A stretch of 64,000 bases of DNA from Dehalococcoidales bacterium (lineage in GTDB: Bacteria; Chloroflexota; Dehalococcoidia; Dehalococcoidales; RBG-16-60-22), in the NCBI GenBank assembly GCA_016783105.1, contig JADHXF010000002.1, positions 7,659 to 71,658 of the forward strand, in the 5' to 3' direction. The notes beneath the pieces are model-generated. The model saw only the letters and a list, made by a program, of their open reading frames with translations. It ran no database searches and was not told the origin of the DNA. Each line of letters opens with the position of its first letter. Within the stretch, counting starts at the first letter, position 1. The position numbers and the translations under genes are program-made. Of the stretch, positions 26,388 through 34,437 are shown in pieces.

Positions 26388-27662
26388 TCAATCTTTACCG
26401 CTGGCGTTCCGGTAGGCCTCGTCAAGCAGTTCCACGATTTCCAGGACAGATACCGGCAGCTTCTGCTGGCTTGCGCCGCAGGCAAGCTGCATTATGCAGG
26501 CCGGGCAACTCGAAACTAAAGTATCGGCGCCGGTCCTGGTAACGTTTCCCATCTTTCGTTCCAGCACTTTCTGGGATAAATCATAGTTCTTGAAAGCATA
26601 GCTTCCCGCGGCGCCACAGCACATGTCTGCCTCATTCATCTCAACGAACTCGACACCCGGTATGCTCTTCAATATGGTGCGTGGCTGGTCCGTTATTTTC
26701 TGGTAGTGGGCAAGGTGGCAGGGATCATGGAAAGTAACTTTCCTCTTGAGCTCGCCCATTTCGGTGTTCAGGCCGATGTCAACCAGGAATTCACTGATGT
26801 CCTTGACCTTGCCGGCAAATTCCTTTGCCTTGTCCGCCCATTCGGGGTCTTCAGCCAGCAGCTTGGCGTAGTCTTTCAGGAACGAACTGCAGCTGGCACA
26901 GGGCGTGACGACCGCATCCACCTTCATTTTACTGGCCATATCGATATTTTTTCTGGCCAGGTCCCGTGCCGATTCTGTATCACCATAACCGGCGGCGGGC
27001 AGGCCGCAGCAGGCAAAGTCGGGCACGGTAACTTCTACCCGGTTCTTATTGAGCACTCGAATCGTGGCCGCCGCTTTTTCCGGCGCGAAATTGGGCGCGT
27101 AGCAGCCAAGAAAATAGGCTGCATTGTATCTGGGCTTAGCTATCTTTTTCACCGCGCGCTTTACGGTTTTCAGGCCTTCGCTGGCGGGCACTCTCGGTAC
27201 CATGGCCTCAGCTTTCCCCGCGTCTCCAGCCAGTCTGGTCAGGCCCGTCTTCCTTGCCAGTGTGTGAAGGCCGGTGACATCGGCCAGCCGGAGGAGTCTG
27301 GAAGCCTTGTAGAGCCGTTCCGGGTTGGGCAGCAGTTTCTGGAACAACAGGCGCTGTATCCAGGATTCTCCCTTCTGCCTGAGCAACTCCTGCCTGGCCT
27401 TGAAAATAATTTCCCCCGTTGGTACTCCAGGCGGACAGTGCTCCGTGCAGCCGTTACAGGTCAGACAGTTGAATATCGGGTCCTTCAGGTCAGCAAGCTC
27501 CAGCCTTTTATCAAGAAGGGCGCTGCGGAGCAGCGCCACGCGCCCTCTGGCAGTGGTCCATTCTATCCCCGTAACTTTGTAGATGGGGCAGCCCGCCAGG
27601 CAGAGCCCGCATTTATTGCAAAGCTGTAAAGTTTTCTCTAATTCCTCAGCCACGGTTGGCAT
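26388..27662 (-). CDS. glcF: GlcF-like iron-sulfur subunit of glycolate/lactate oxidase
   Basis: A 424-residue electron-transfer subunit. Two ferredoxin-type clusters are encoded at the N-terminus (CNKCGLCLAGCP and CLTCNGCTEHCPP), followed by two CCG domains (CCGLPAAGYGD near 217 and CCGAAGSYAFKN near 345) typical of GlcF, GlpC and HdrB-like proteins. It would pass electrons from the two flavoprotein subunits encoded upstream to a membrane or soluble carrier. Its ATG lies two bases after the preceding stop. Confidence 0.92.
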   Translation of the reverse strand: MPTVAEELEKTLQLCNKCGLCLAGCPIYKVTGIEWTTARGRVALLRSALLDKRLELADLKDPIFNCLTCNGCTEHCPPGVPTGEIIFKARQELLRQKGESWIQRLLFQKLLPNPERLYKASRLLRLADVTGLHTLARKTGLTRLAGDAGKAEAMVPRVPASEGLKTVKRAVKKIAKPRYNAAYFLGCYAPNFAPEKAAATIRVLNKNRVEVTVPDFACCGLPAAGYGDTESARDLARKNIDMASKMKVDAVVTPCASCSSFLKDYAKLLAEDPEWADKAKEFAGKVKDISEFLVDIGLNTEMGELKRKVTFHDPCHLAHYQKITDQPRTILKSIPGVEFVEMNEADMCCGAAGSYAFKNYDLSQKVLERKMGNVTRTGADTLVSSCPACIMQLACGASQQKLPVSVLEIVELLDEAYRNASGKD

Positions 27663-27664
27663 GG

Positions 27665-29029
27665 TCAGAATGAACCTCCTACCAGCCGACCCGGATTCAG
27701 AATTTTTTTCGGGTCGAACTCAGTTTTCAGTCGCCTCATCAACTGGTAGTCATTGCGTGGCGGCAAGTTGGCCACCTCTTTTCTTATGGAAAGCGATGCT
27801 GATTCAACGAGAAAGAACCCGCCCAGACTGGCCGCGGCGTTTTTCAGTACGCCGGTGATGGTTACCAGTCTCTCTGGCTTATCGGTCAAATAGGTATAGA
27901 GTATTCCATTGCCGCAGTGGGCCGTCATGCCAGTTTGCACGCCATGGCTGACGCTGATTTTCTTTAACTGCTGGAACATGTCTCCCAGCTTGCTGATGGG
28001 CACCGAGGCCTTGCCCTGAAGGGTTGCTGAACTGGCAATGAGCATTGCTTCATGGACACCCCGGTATGCCTTCCAGGCACGAGATGCCTTTTCGTCTTCC
28101 AGCGTCAGAGTAGATTTCGCCTTGTTTGCTTCGGCGAGGGAAACTATGTCCTTCTGGTGTCGCTTTACGTCACCTTTCGTCCCTTCAGAGTTAACAATTA
28201 AAAGCACCTCATTGTCATTGAGGCTTGAGCCTATAGTATCTGCCAGGTTGTTTCCGGCTACCGAATCAACCAGCTCAATGGCGCTGGGCGTTAAAGGTGA
28301 ATTAAGGAGCTGGCCGACCACGCGGAAGGCGTCCTCGGGGCCGGTGAAGGTTATATAGAGACTTGTCCTCACTTCAGGCAGAGGGAAAAGCCGCAGCACG
28401 GCCTCGGTGATGACGCCTAAGGTGCCCCAGGAGCCAATGTACATCCGGCACAGGTCTATGCCGGCCACGTTCTTCATTGTCTTCCCGCCGGTGTGGATGA
28501 TATCGCCGGTGGGGGTAACAACGGTAACTCCGAGAATCAGGTCGCGTGTCGCCCCGTACATGATTCTTCCCGGGCCATTGGCATTGGTGGCGATTTCCCC
28601 GCCGATGGTCGAACTCTCTGCATGGAGCGGCTCCAGGGGGAAGAAGAGGTTCGTTTTTGTCAGTTGCTGCTGCAGCTCACCATTGACCATCCCCGCCTGT
28701 ACCTGAACAGTGAAATTGCCGGCATCAAGCTCAACCACCCGGTTCATATTTTTCAGGCAGACCACAGTATCCACCGCCTCCAGGCATGGCCCAATCTCCT
28801 GCTTGGAGCCGCCTCCCCATGGGATAAGAGTTTTTCGGGATTCATTGGCTGCCTTGATGATGCTCGCTACCTGCTCGGTTGAAGCTGGAAAGACGACGGC
28901 CTGGGGAGTAAACCCGTCAACCATGTAGGGTGCGGTCGCTTTTTCGCCGGTGCGCACATTCTTGGCACCAGCGATTTCCCCCAGCTTCTGATAGAATGTC
29001 TGCTTTTCCGGTGAAACGGTATCAGTCAT
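27665..29029 (-). CDS. glcE: FAD-binding oxidase subunit, GlcE/GlcD-like
   Basis: A 454-residue PCMH/VAO-type flavoprotein with the FAD-binding LIPWGGGSKQEIG loop near residue 72 and a phosphate-binding ATNANGPGRIMYG segment near 150. The C-terminal domain ends in a DPKKILNPGR box as in GlcD. It is longer than E. coli GlcE (about 350 residues) and so is more like a second GlcD paralog. Its ATG overlaps the stop of the upstream gene by four bases. It forms a three-subunit oxidase with its two neighbours. Confidence 0.85.
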   Translation of the reverse strand: MTDTVSPEKQTFYQKLGEIAGAKNVRTGEKATAPYMVDGFTPQAVVFPASTEQVASIIKAANESRKTLIPWGGGSKQEIGPCLEAVDTVVCLKNMNRVVELDAGNFTVQVQAGMVNGELQQQLTKTNLFFPLEPLHAESSTIGGEIATNANGPGRIMYGATRDLILGVTVVTPTGDIIHTGGKTMKNVAGIDLCRMYIGSWGTLGVITEAVLRLFPLPEVRTSLYITFTGPEDAFRVVGQLLNSPLTPSAIELVDSVAGNNLADTIGSSLNDNEVLLIVNSEGTKGDVKRHQKDIVSLAEANKAKSTLTLEDEKASRAWKAYRGVHEAMLIASSATLQGKASVPISKLGDMFQQLKKISVSHGVQTGMTAHCGNGILYTYLTDKPERLVTITGVLKNAAASLGGFFLVESASLSIRKEVANLPPRNDYQLMRRLKTEFDPKKILNPGRLVGGSF

Positions 29030-30447
29030 TGCTGTGCTACCCTTTCCTTTACTGGCCGCGGCGCTTCTGTCTCCGGTGGAAACATCTTCCCCGGGTTGCA
29101 GATATCATCGGGGTCAAAGACGTGTTTCACCTTGCGCATGGCGGCGATATCCGCCGGGTCGAACATGGAACGCATGGCGTCTATTTTCTCCAGGCCTATA
29201 CCGTGTTCACCCGATATGGTGCCACCCATGGCGATGCAGGCATCAAGGATATCACTCGCCGCCTTTTTCGCCACCTGATGTTCCTCCGGATTACTGACAT
29301 CAAACAGAATCAGCGGATGGAGGTTGCCGTCACCGGCGTGAGCCACGTTAACGATGAGCACCTTGTATTTTTCAGCAATCTCGCCTACTTTGTGGAGCGC
29401 TGCCGGCAGCTTATCCCGTGGGACGGTACCGTCGCATACTATGTATGGGGGGCAGATTCTGGCTACTGACCCGAAAGCCCCCCGACGTCCCTTCCAGAGG
29501 GCGTCACGTTCGGCATTGGTCTGGGCGATGCGCAGTTCACGGGCTTTAGCTTTTCGGCAAATCTCTGATATCTCATGCACCTGCTTCTCCAGAGTATCAG
29601 CCAGTCCGGCGACTTCAATCAGGAGAATACCGGCGGCATCGGTGGGGTAGCCGGCGTTCACACTCTGCTCGATTACCTGGCACATTTTCTGGTCCAGCAG
29701 CTCGATGGCTCCAGGTACGATGCCGGCGCCGATGATGTCGGAGACGGCCTGGCTGCTATCTTCAAGGTGGTCGAAGATGGCCAGCATGGTTCGTGACGCT
29801 TCCGGTTTGGGGATGATATGCAGGGTCAGCTTCGTCGCCATGCCCAGCATTCCCTCTGAACCAATGAACAGGCCCCTCAAATCATAGCCCGGGAAATCTT
29901 CAACATAATCGCCGATATTAACCACCTCGCCATTGGCCAGGACAATTTCCATGCCGCAGACATATTTGGAGGTTACTCCGTAACGGAGGCACATCGGTCC
30001 ACCCGCGTTCTCGCCGATGTTGCCACCCATTGTGGAGCTTTTCTGACTGGCCGGGTCTGGTGGGTAAAAATAGCCCAGAGGTGCCAGGGCATTCTGCAAG
30101 TCAAGATTGACCACCCCGGGCTCAACCACCGCCCTGCGGTTGGCGGTGTTGATTTCCAGAATCCGATTCATGCGGCTGATTTCAATAATGATGCCGCCTT
30201 TAACTGGTATGGTGCCACCAGATAGATTGGTGCCGGCACCACGAGGCACCGCCGGTATCTTTTCCCGGTGCGCTAGCTTCATTATTGCGGAGACTTCAGC
30301 AGAGCTGTGAGGGAAGACGATGACATCAGGCATTTCCTGCCTCATGGTGGCATCATAGGAGTAGGCGATTAAGTCTTTGAGGTCGAACAGGATATTTGCT
30401 TTGCCGACAATTTTGGTCAGGTCTTTGATAAAGTTCCGTGCTATCAA
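29026..30447 (-). CDS. glcD: FAD-linked 2-hydroxyacid oxidase, GlcD-like
   Basis: A 473-residue flavoprotein of the glycolate oxidase/D-lactate dehydrogenase family. Motifs: PRGAGTNLSGGT (FAD pyrophosphate), GGNIGENAGGP, the metal/substrate HAGDGNLHP near residue 370, and SGEHGIGLEK near 420, ending in DDICNPGK. It would oxidise glycolate, D-lactate or a similar 2-hydroxy acid. It is second in the operon after the TIM-barrel gene. Presence of larA on the same strand 1.3 kb upstream makes lactate a plausible substrate. Confidence 0.9.
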   Translation of the reverse strand: MIARNFIKDLTKIVGKANILFDLKDLIAYSYDATMRQEMPDVIVFPHSSAEVSAIMKLAHREKIPAVPRGAGTNLSGGTIPVKGGIIIEISRMNRILEINTANRRAVVEPGVVNLDLQNALAPLGYFYPPDPASQKSSTMGGNIGENAGGPMCLRYGVTSKYVCGMEIVLANGEVVNIGDYVEDFPGYDLRGLFIGSEGMLGMATKLTLHIIPKPEASRTMLAIFDHLEDSSQAVSDIIGAGIVPGAIELLDQKMCQVIEQSVNAGYPTDAAGILLIEVAGLADTLEKQVHEISEICRKAKARELRIAQTNAERDALWKGRRGAFGSVARICPPYIVCDGTVPRDKLPAALHKVGEIAEKYKVLIVNVAHAGDGNLHPLILFDVSNPEEHQVAKKAASDILDACIAMGGTISGEHGIGLEKIDAMRSMFDPADIAAMRKVKHVFDPDDICNPGKMFPPETEAPRPVKERVAQQ

Positions 30448-30534
30448 GTTCCGCTCCTTTTCCTTCCCGTACGCGCCACTAAATGAGACAGGCGGTAATG
30501 CTGCGGTTGGGCGGCGTCATTCCAGGTAAATTAG

Positions 30535-31431
30535 CTACAGTCTGGCCCACGCTTCCATAAGGGTGCGTTTGGCATTGGCTACCACCACATCCGGGTTCTG
30601 CCCGGATAGCGGTTTGACCTCGAAGGCAACCACGTTCTGTTTTCCCGCGCCGATGTAACCGATTTCCATCAGGGCTTTTAAGAACAGCCTTACCTCTTCC
30701 ACATCATTTTCCCCGGCAGCCAGCCCGAACGGAGGGTGTTTGTCTCCATAAGCGGGGTGGCTCTTATCTTTCAATATGCAGCTGCCGATATGTACGTGTG
30801 CCAGATAATTCTTGGCCGTCTTGACGGCATAGTCAGGCTTTTCCTTGAGCAATGGCAGGTGGCTCAGGTCAATCATCAGACCGAAGTTCGGGTAGTTCCG
30901 TTTCACCTCTCTGGCTACCTCCACCGCCTCTGGGGTGGGGCCGATGAGGCATTTTTTGTCGTACTCGCGGTCAAAAATCTCCATGGCGATGCCGAGGTCG
31001 CCCTTGCTCTGCGCGTAGCTGCAGATCTGGGAAAGCGAATCGATTAGCAGTTCCTTCGCCTGGTCGTACTTACTTTTGGCCGGTGCCGGCCCGCTGAGGA
31101 CGGCGAGCTGCCTGGCACCGAGCATATATGCCTCATCCACGCCACCTTTAATCATGGAGATGGCGGCTTCGCGCTGCTGTGGTACCAGGCTGTTAAGGTC
31201 AAGCTTGTTGTTTACCAGCAGTGCCTGGCCAACGTAGCCAATGACAAGGTGGCTGGCCCCGAGTATCTGCATGACCTCATCCCTGATATCCTCCGGAACT
31301 GTGGCAATCTCAATGGCACCGAAAAACTCGTCCTCGGCGATCTTTCTGATGGACTCAACCGTATCCGTCTCCGGATAGGCCATCAGCTGCACGATGCCGA
31401 CCTTCATATATGAGTGCAGGTTATCGTTCAT
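30535..31431 (-). CDS. Sugar phosphate isomerase/epimerase, TIM barrel
   Basis: A 298-residue xylose-isomerase-like (AP_endonuc_2) TIM-barrel protein. Likely metal ligands are the Glu of AMEIFD near residue 154, the Asp/His of LMIDLSHLP near 190, the His of LAHVHIG near 220 and the Glu of AFEVKPL near 275. Such enzymes isomerise or epimerise keto-sugars or hydroxypyruvate (Hyi). AAAGGAG precedes the ATG, and a promoter with a 210-base leader lies upstream. It is the first gene of the glc operon, so an hydroxypyruvate or 3-keto-sugar-acid step is plausible. Confidence 0.78.
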   Translation of the reverse strand: MNDNLHSYMKVGIVQLMAYPETDTVESIRKIAEDEFFGAIEIATVPEDIRDEVMQILGASHLVIGYVGQALLVNNKLDLNSLVPQQREAAISMIKGGVDEAYMLGARQLAVLSGPAPAKSKYDQAKELLIDSLSQICSYAQSKGDLGIAMEIFDREYDKKCLIGPTPEAVEVAREVKRNYPNFGLMIDLSHLPLLKEKPDYAVKTAKNYLAHVHIGSCILKDKSHPAYGDKHPPFGLAAGENDVEEVRLFLKALMEIGYIGAGKQNVVAFEVKPLSGQNPDVVVANAKRTLMEAWARL

Positions 31432-31655
31432 AACAGTTACTCCTTTCGGAAGTTATTATTGTGGCAGAATTAACCGCAGGTTCATTAAGGGAAGAGAAAA
31501 AAGTGTTACCAGATAAATGAAAGGGACCTTTTTCCAGATGCCCGGGATGATTTTAATGCCTTCGTTTCCTGATATACACGCCAGGGTTTGGGTCATTGGC
31601 AACCTGCTCATACCTTACTTCTGGTGAGTTGTTCTGAAGGGGGACTCCAATCTCA

Positions 31656-31684
31656 AATATAGCACAGCACCCAGAATGCGTCAA
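31656..31684 (-). promoter_or_regulatory. Promoter of the glc operon
   Basis: Minus-strand -35 TTGACG (31679-31684), 17-bp spacer, extended -10 TGCTATATT (box 31656-31661). Transcription should start near 31649, leaving a leader of about 215 bases before 31431 in which I see no known riboswitch. Confidence 0.55.
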
Positions 31685-31693
31685 GGAAAATGC

Positions 31694-32959
31694 TCACTCT
31701 TTCAGCAGGGGGAGGATGAGGGGACCTTCCGGAATCACGATGATTTCAGCGTTATCTCCCAGTACGGCGAGGGCTTTTTCCAGGCCTTCCTCAACTGTGC
31801 CGACCGGTGTCATCATCATGTCACGAACGGTGCGGTCATCCAGGCTTGAGACGAGGTAAATATCGTGCTTTAGCTGGGTACGGGCCAGAATCTGGTTTTC
31901 CCACTGGACCCCGACGGGCTCTTCCTGCTTTATCTTCCGTATCACCTCTTTGGGAGAAGCAACCGAACGGTGCAGTTCCAGAAAGGCTTGCGGCCCGATG
32001 CCGGCGCTGCATAATGAAGCCACGATGATTATGCCGCCATCGCGGGTAATCTGGGCAGCGGTGTCAATGCCTTTACAGGTCTGGTACAGGTCCAGGTCAA
32101 GCGGTGCCCCGCTGTTGGTGGTTATGGTGATGTCCGCCCGCTGAGGCACTTTAACACCGGCGATTTTCTTTTCTATACGGCAGCCTTCCTCATGTGCTTT
32201 AAACGGGTGGCCGGCGACGACATGCGTTATCTTCCTGTCTTTATTGAGCAGTACATTGACAATAAAGTTGAGCCTGGCCATCCGCGCCTGCTCAACGAGG
32301 TCTTCGTGCAGCGGATTTCCTTTGAGAATACCGGCGCGTGTCTTGGGGTGCTCTATCATCTGGTAGCCGTGGTTGTGATAGGCGGAGCGGGCGCTGAACA
32401 CTCCCGGAGCGATGCTCTTCCGCCCCCCGGAAAAGCCGGCGAAGAAGTGCGGCTCAATAAAGCCGGTGCTGATGCGGAAATCGGCATCGATGACACGGCG
32501 GTTTATGTCCACAGGGGTACCCCTTGAGGTGGTGCCAATATATACGGTGTCATTCACATCGTGGTTGACGACATTGTAGTTGGCCACGATATCTGCGCCC
32601 AGTTTTTTTGACAGTTCCGCTTTGTTCAATGGTGGGTGCAGGCCGAGGGCAATCATGATGGTGATGTTCTGGCGCGGAACCACGCTTTCCAGCTCGGCGA
32701 GTAGAGGAGGCAGGATACGGTCATCGGGGCAGGGCCTGGTATTATCGGTGACCAGGACCACCACCTTGTCGCCCGGTTTAACCAGGTTGCGCAGTGACGG
32801 TGAGTCTATCGGCGAGCGCAGGCTCTGTGTAATAGCTTCTCTTTCATTGGCTAGGCCCCTGGCATCCTGTCTGGTGAGTACGCAGACAATGTTCTTGGTC
32901 GGTATCCTCGCCGTTATCGAGCATTCCCCGCAGGGTAATTCAATCTCGGTTAGTTCCAT
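31694..32959 (-). CDS. larA: LarA-family nickel-pincer racemase
   Basis: A 421-residue LarA (DUF2088) protein. LarA-type enzymes racemise or epimerise 2-hydroxy acids, classically L- and D-lactate, using a nickel pincer nucleotide made by LarB, LarC and LarE, which are not in this window. Conserved landmarks are LVTDNTRPCPD near residue 75, GLHPP near 105, GFIEPHFFAGFSGGRKSIAPG near 175 with the catalytic His and cofactor Lys, and AGHPFKAHEEG near 255. A true lactate racemase cannot be told from other LarA members. An unusual palindrome sits just upstream. Confidence 0.88.
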   Translation of the reverse strand: MELTEIELPCGECSITARIPTKNIVCVLTRQDARGLANEREAITQSLRSPIDSPSLRNLVKPGDKVVVLVTDNTRPCPDDRILPPLLAELESVVPRQNITIMIALGLHPPLNKAELSKKLGADIVANYNVVNHDVNDTVYIGTTSRGTPVDINRRVIDADFRISTGFIEPHFFAGFSGGRKSIAPGVFSARSAYHNHGYQMIEHPKTRAGILKGNPLHEDLVEQARMARLNFIVNVLLNKDRKITHVVAGHPFKAHEEGCRIEKKIAGVKVPQRADITITTNSGAPLDLDLYQTCKGIDTAAQITRDGGIIIVASLCSAGIGPQAFLELHRSVASPKEVIRKIKQEEPVGVQWENQILARTQLKHDIYLVSSLDDRTVRDMMMTPVGTVEEGLEKALAVLGDNAEIIVIPEGPLILPLLKE

Positions 32960-32976
32960 TCCCGACGTTGCTCCTT

Positions 32977-33054
32977 CTGTTATAGGTGCCTAAATGCAGT
33001 ACTACCCATTATATAATGGGTAGTACCTGTACTGCACTGTTTACCTGTTATAGG
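32977..33054. repeat. 28-bp perfect palindrome between direct repeats
   Basis: The palindrome at 32999-33026 has 14-base arms centred on ATTAT/ATAAT, and its outer part is nested in a second inverted pair, TGCAGTAC (32994-33001) and GTACTGCA (33029-33036). The whole is bracketed by a 10-bp direct repeat, CTGTTATAGG, at 32977-32986 and 33045-33054. It lies between the 207-residue protein gene and larA. It could be an operator, an mRNA processing hairpin or the footprint of a small mobile element. Confidence 0.65.
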
Positions 33055-33063
33055 AGCAGGCTG

Positions 33064-33687
33064 CTATTTCTTGGCCATGGCTGTCAGCAGCTTGGCGGCA
33101 CGCGCCGGGTTGAAAATGCCGCAGGCACACTGGGGTGCCAGCACTTTGGCCGCTTCGTCGGCCGTTTTCCGTCCCGCTTTTACCTCGTCCACCATTGACT
33201 TCACTAGGTTAGAAGCCACCATGGCGTGACCGCACATGGTAGTAACTTCTTGGACTTCCTTGGCCGGTAACTTCTTAGTGTTACCCCAGATACCTCCCGA
33301 GAAATCAACCGAGTGTGGTTTGAGGCCAGCTGCTTCACAGATACAGTCTACCGAGTCGAACGGACCACTGACCACCACTGACATTCCCAGGTCAGCGTCT
33401 TTAAGCTCCTTTAAGACTTTAGTTGCCGTATCGCTATCAATAAAAACGCCATGCACAATGCTGGTGCTGGTAACCTTGGATAATATGTCGTCCATATTAG
33501 AATTAAACATGTTGCCGCTCTGCATGTCACCAGCGTTGACCGGATTATGACGTATCATGATCCTCAGAAACTCGCGCATTTTTTCGTCGGCCCCGTCCTC
33601 ATTAAACCCCTTGGCTGCCATACACAGGAAAATGTAGTCTTTATCTAAGCTCTCTTTACTTCCCTGACGGTGCAAAGTATGTGTCAT
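33064..33687 (-). CDS. Unknown protein linked to AOR/ferredoxin operon
   Basis: I do not recognise this 207-residue protein. It contains a central GVFIDSDTATKVLKELKDADLGMSVV-like alpha/beta stretch, a CICEAAGLKPHSVDFSGG segment near residue 123, a TTMCGHAMVASNLV helix near 150 and a C-terminal CACGIFNPARAAKLL segment. The paired cysteines and His suggest metal or cluster binding. It starts at the base after the stop of the upstream ferredoxin gene, so the two products are probably made together with the AOR and MoaD proteins. No membrane segment or signal peptide is visible. Confidence 0.6.
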   Translation of the reverse strand: MTHTLHRQGSKESLDKDYIFLCMAAKGFNEDGADEKMREFLRIMIRHNPVNAGDMQSGNMFNSNMDDILSKVTSTSIVHGVFIDSDTATKVLKELKDADLGMSVVVSGPFDSVDCICEAAGLKPHSVDFSGGIWGNTKKLPAKEVQEVTTMCGHAMVASNLVKSMVDEVKAGRKTADEAAKVLAPQCACGIFNPARAAKLLTAMAKK

Positions 33688-34410
33688 TTATGATTCCTCC
33701 TTGAATAAAGGGCGACCTAGGCCAACGTTGACTTTACCGTTGATGTATAGAGGCACTTTGAGTTCCTCCAGAGGCTTTTCACAGAGCGCTGAACCATCTG
33801 CCTCAAGTTTGGTAGAGATGGTCAGGGTAAAAACCGTTTCAATCTGTTCGGCAACTTCCCTGATTGCTTTAATCACCGCTGGTATATTATCAACCGCAGT
33901 AATGCTCTCAATCATGGCCGAACACGCTTTTTCATTGAGAATCTCATCGTTTAGCTTGCCGGTGCTCTTGTCAACCATAAGATGAGTGACTGGGTTATCG
34001 TGAGCAAACTCAACCCCCGTTTTGGCCATCGCCTGGGCTACCTTCTCAACATCGTAGAATCTAACCCCGACGCCGGGGCGACCCATCTCCGCAGTTACAC
34101 CAACAAAACCTCTCTTGAAACGGCCGGTAACATCGGTGGTTTTCGCCTCTTCCGTGCCTCTGCCAGGAATCCTGGTCTCCTTGTGTACTATAAGCGGATT
34201 GGAGAAAGCAGCCCTCACCGAACGGGGCCACTCATGAATTCCCTCAACAAAGGCGTCAACCGGGCATACCTCCGCTCTTAAACAGACCCCACATTCAACA
34301 CACTCGTCTTCATCGATGACTGCCATGTCATCCTTCATGCTGATGGCTTCCATCGGGCAGTAGGGCAGACAGACTTCACAGGCGATGCACAATTCAGGGT
34401 CAATTTTCAT
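33688..34410 (-). CDS. 2x[4Fe-4S] ferredoxin-domain protein of the AOR operon
   Basis: A 240-residue protein with an N-terminal bacterial-type ferredoxin: CIACEVCLPYCP and CVECGVCLRAEVCP, enough for two [4Fe-4S] clusters although the second motif has an extra residue before its last Cys. The remaining 170 residues form a domain I do not recognise, with one more Cys. It follows the AOR gene by 27 bases and directly abuts the 207-residue protein gene. The likely role is to carry electrons from AOR; the extra domain may give docking or sensing. Confidence 0.78.
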   Translation of the reverse strand: MKIDPELCIACEVCLPYCPMEAISMKDDMAVIDEDECVECGVCLRAEVCPVDAFVEGIHEWPRSVRAAFSNPLIVHKETRIPGRGTEEAKTTDVTGRFKRGFVGVTAEMGRPGVGVRFYDVEKVAQAMAKTGVEFAHDNPVTHLMVDKSTGKLNDEILNEKACSAMIESITAVDNIPAVIKAIREVAEQIETVFTLTISTKLEADGSALCEKPLEELKVPLYINGKVNVGLGRPLFKEES

Positions 34411-34437
34411 TCTGCACTTTACTCCTTTAATTTTTTT

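Noticed and set aside
31635..31650. Third copy of the GGGAGTCCAAGAGG repeat
   Set aside because: Only GGGGGACTCC is shared in reverse; there are no hairpins around it.
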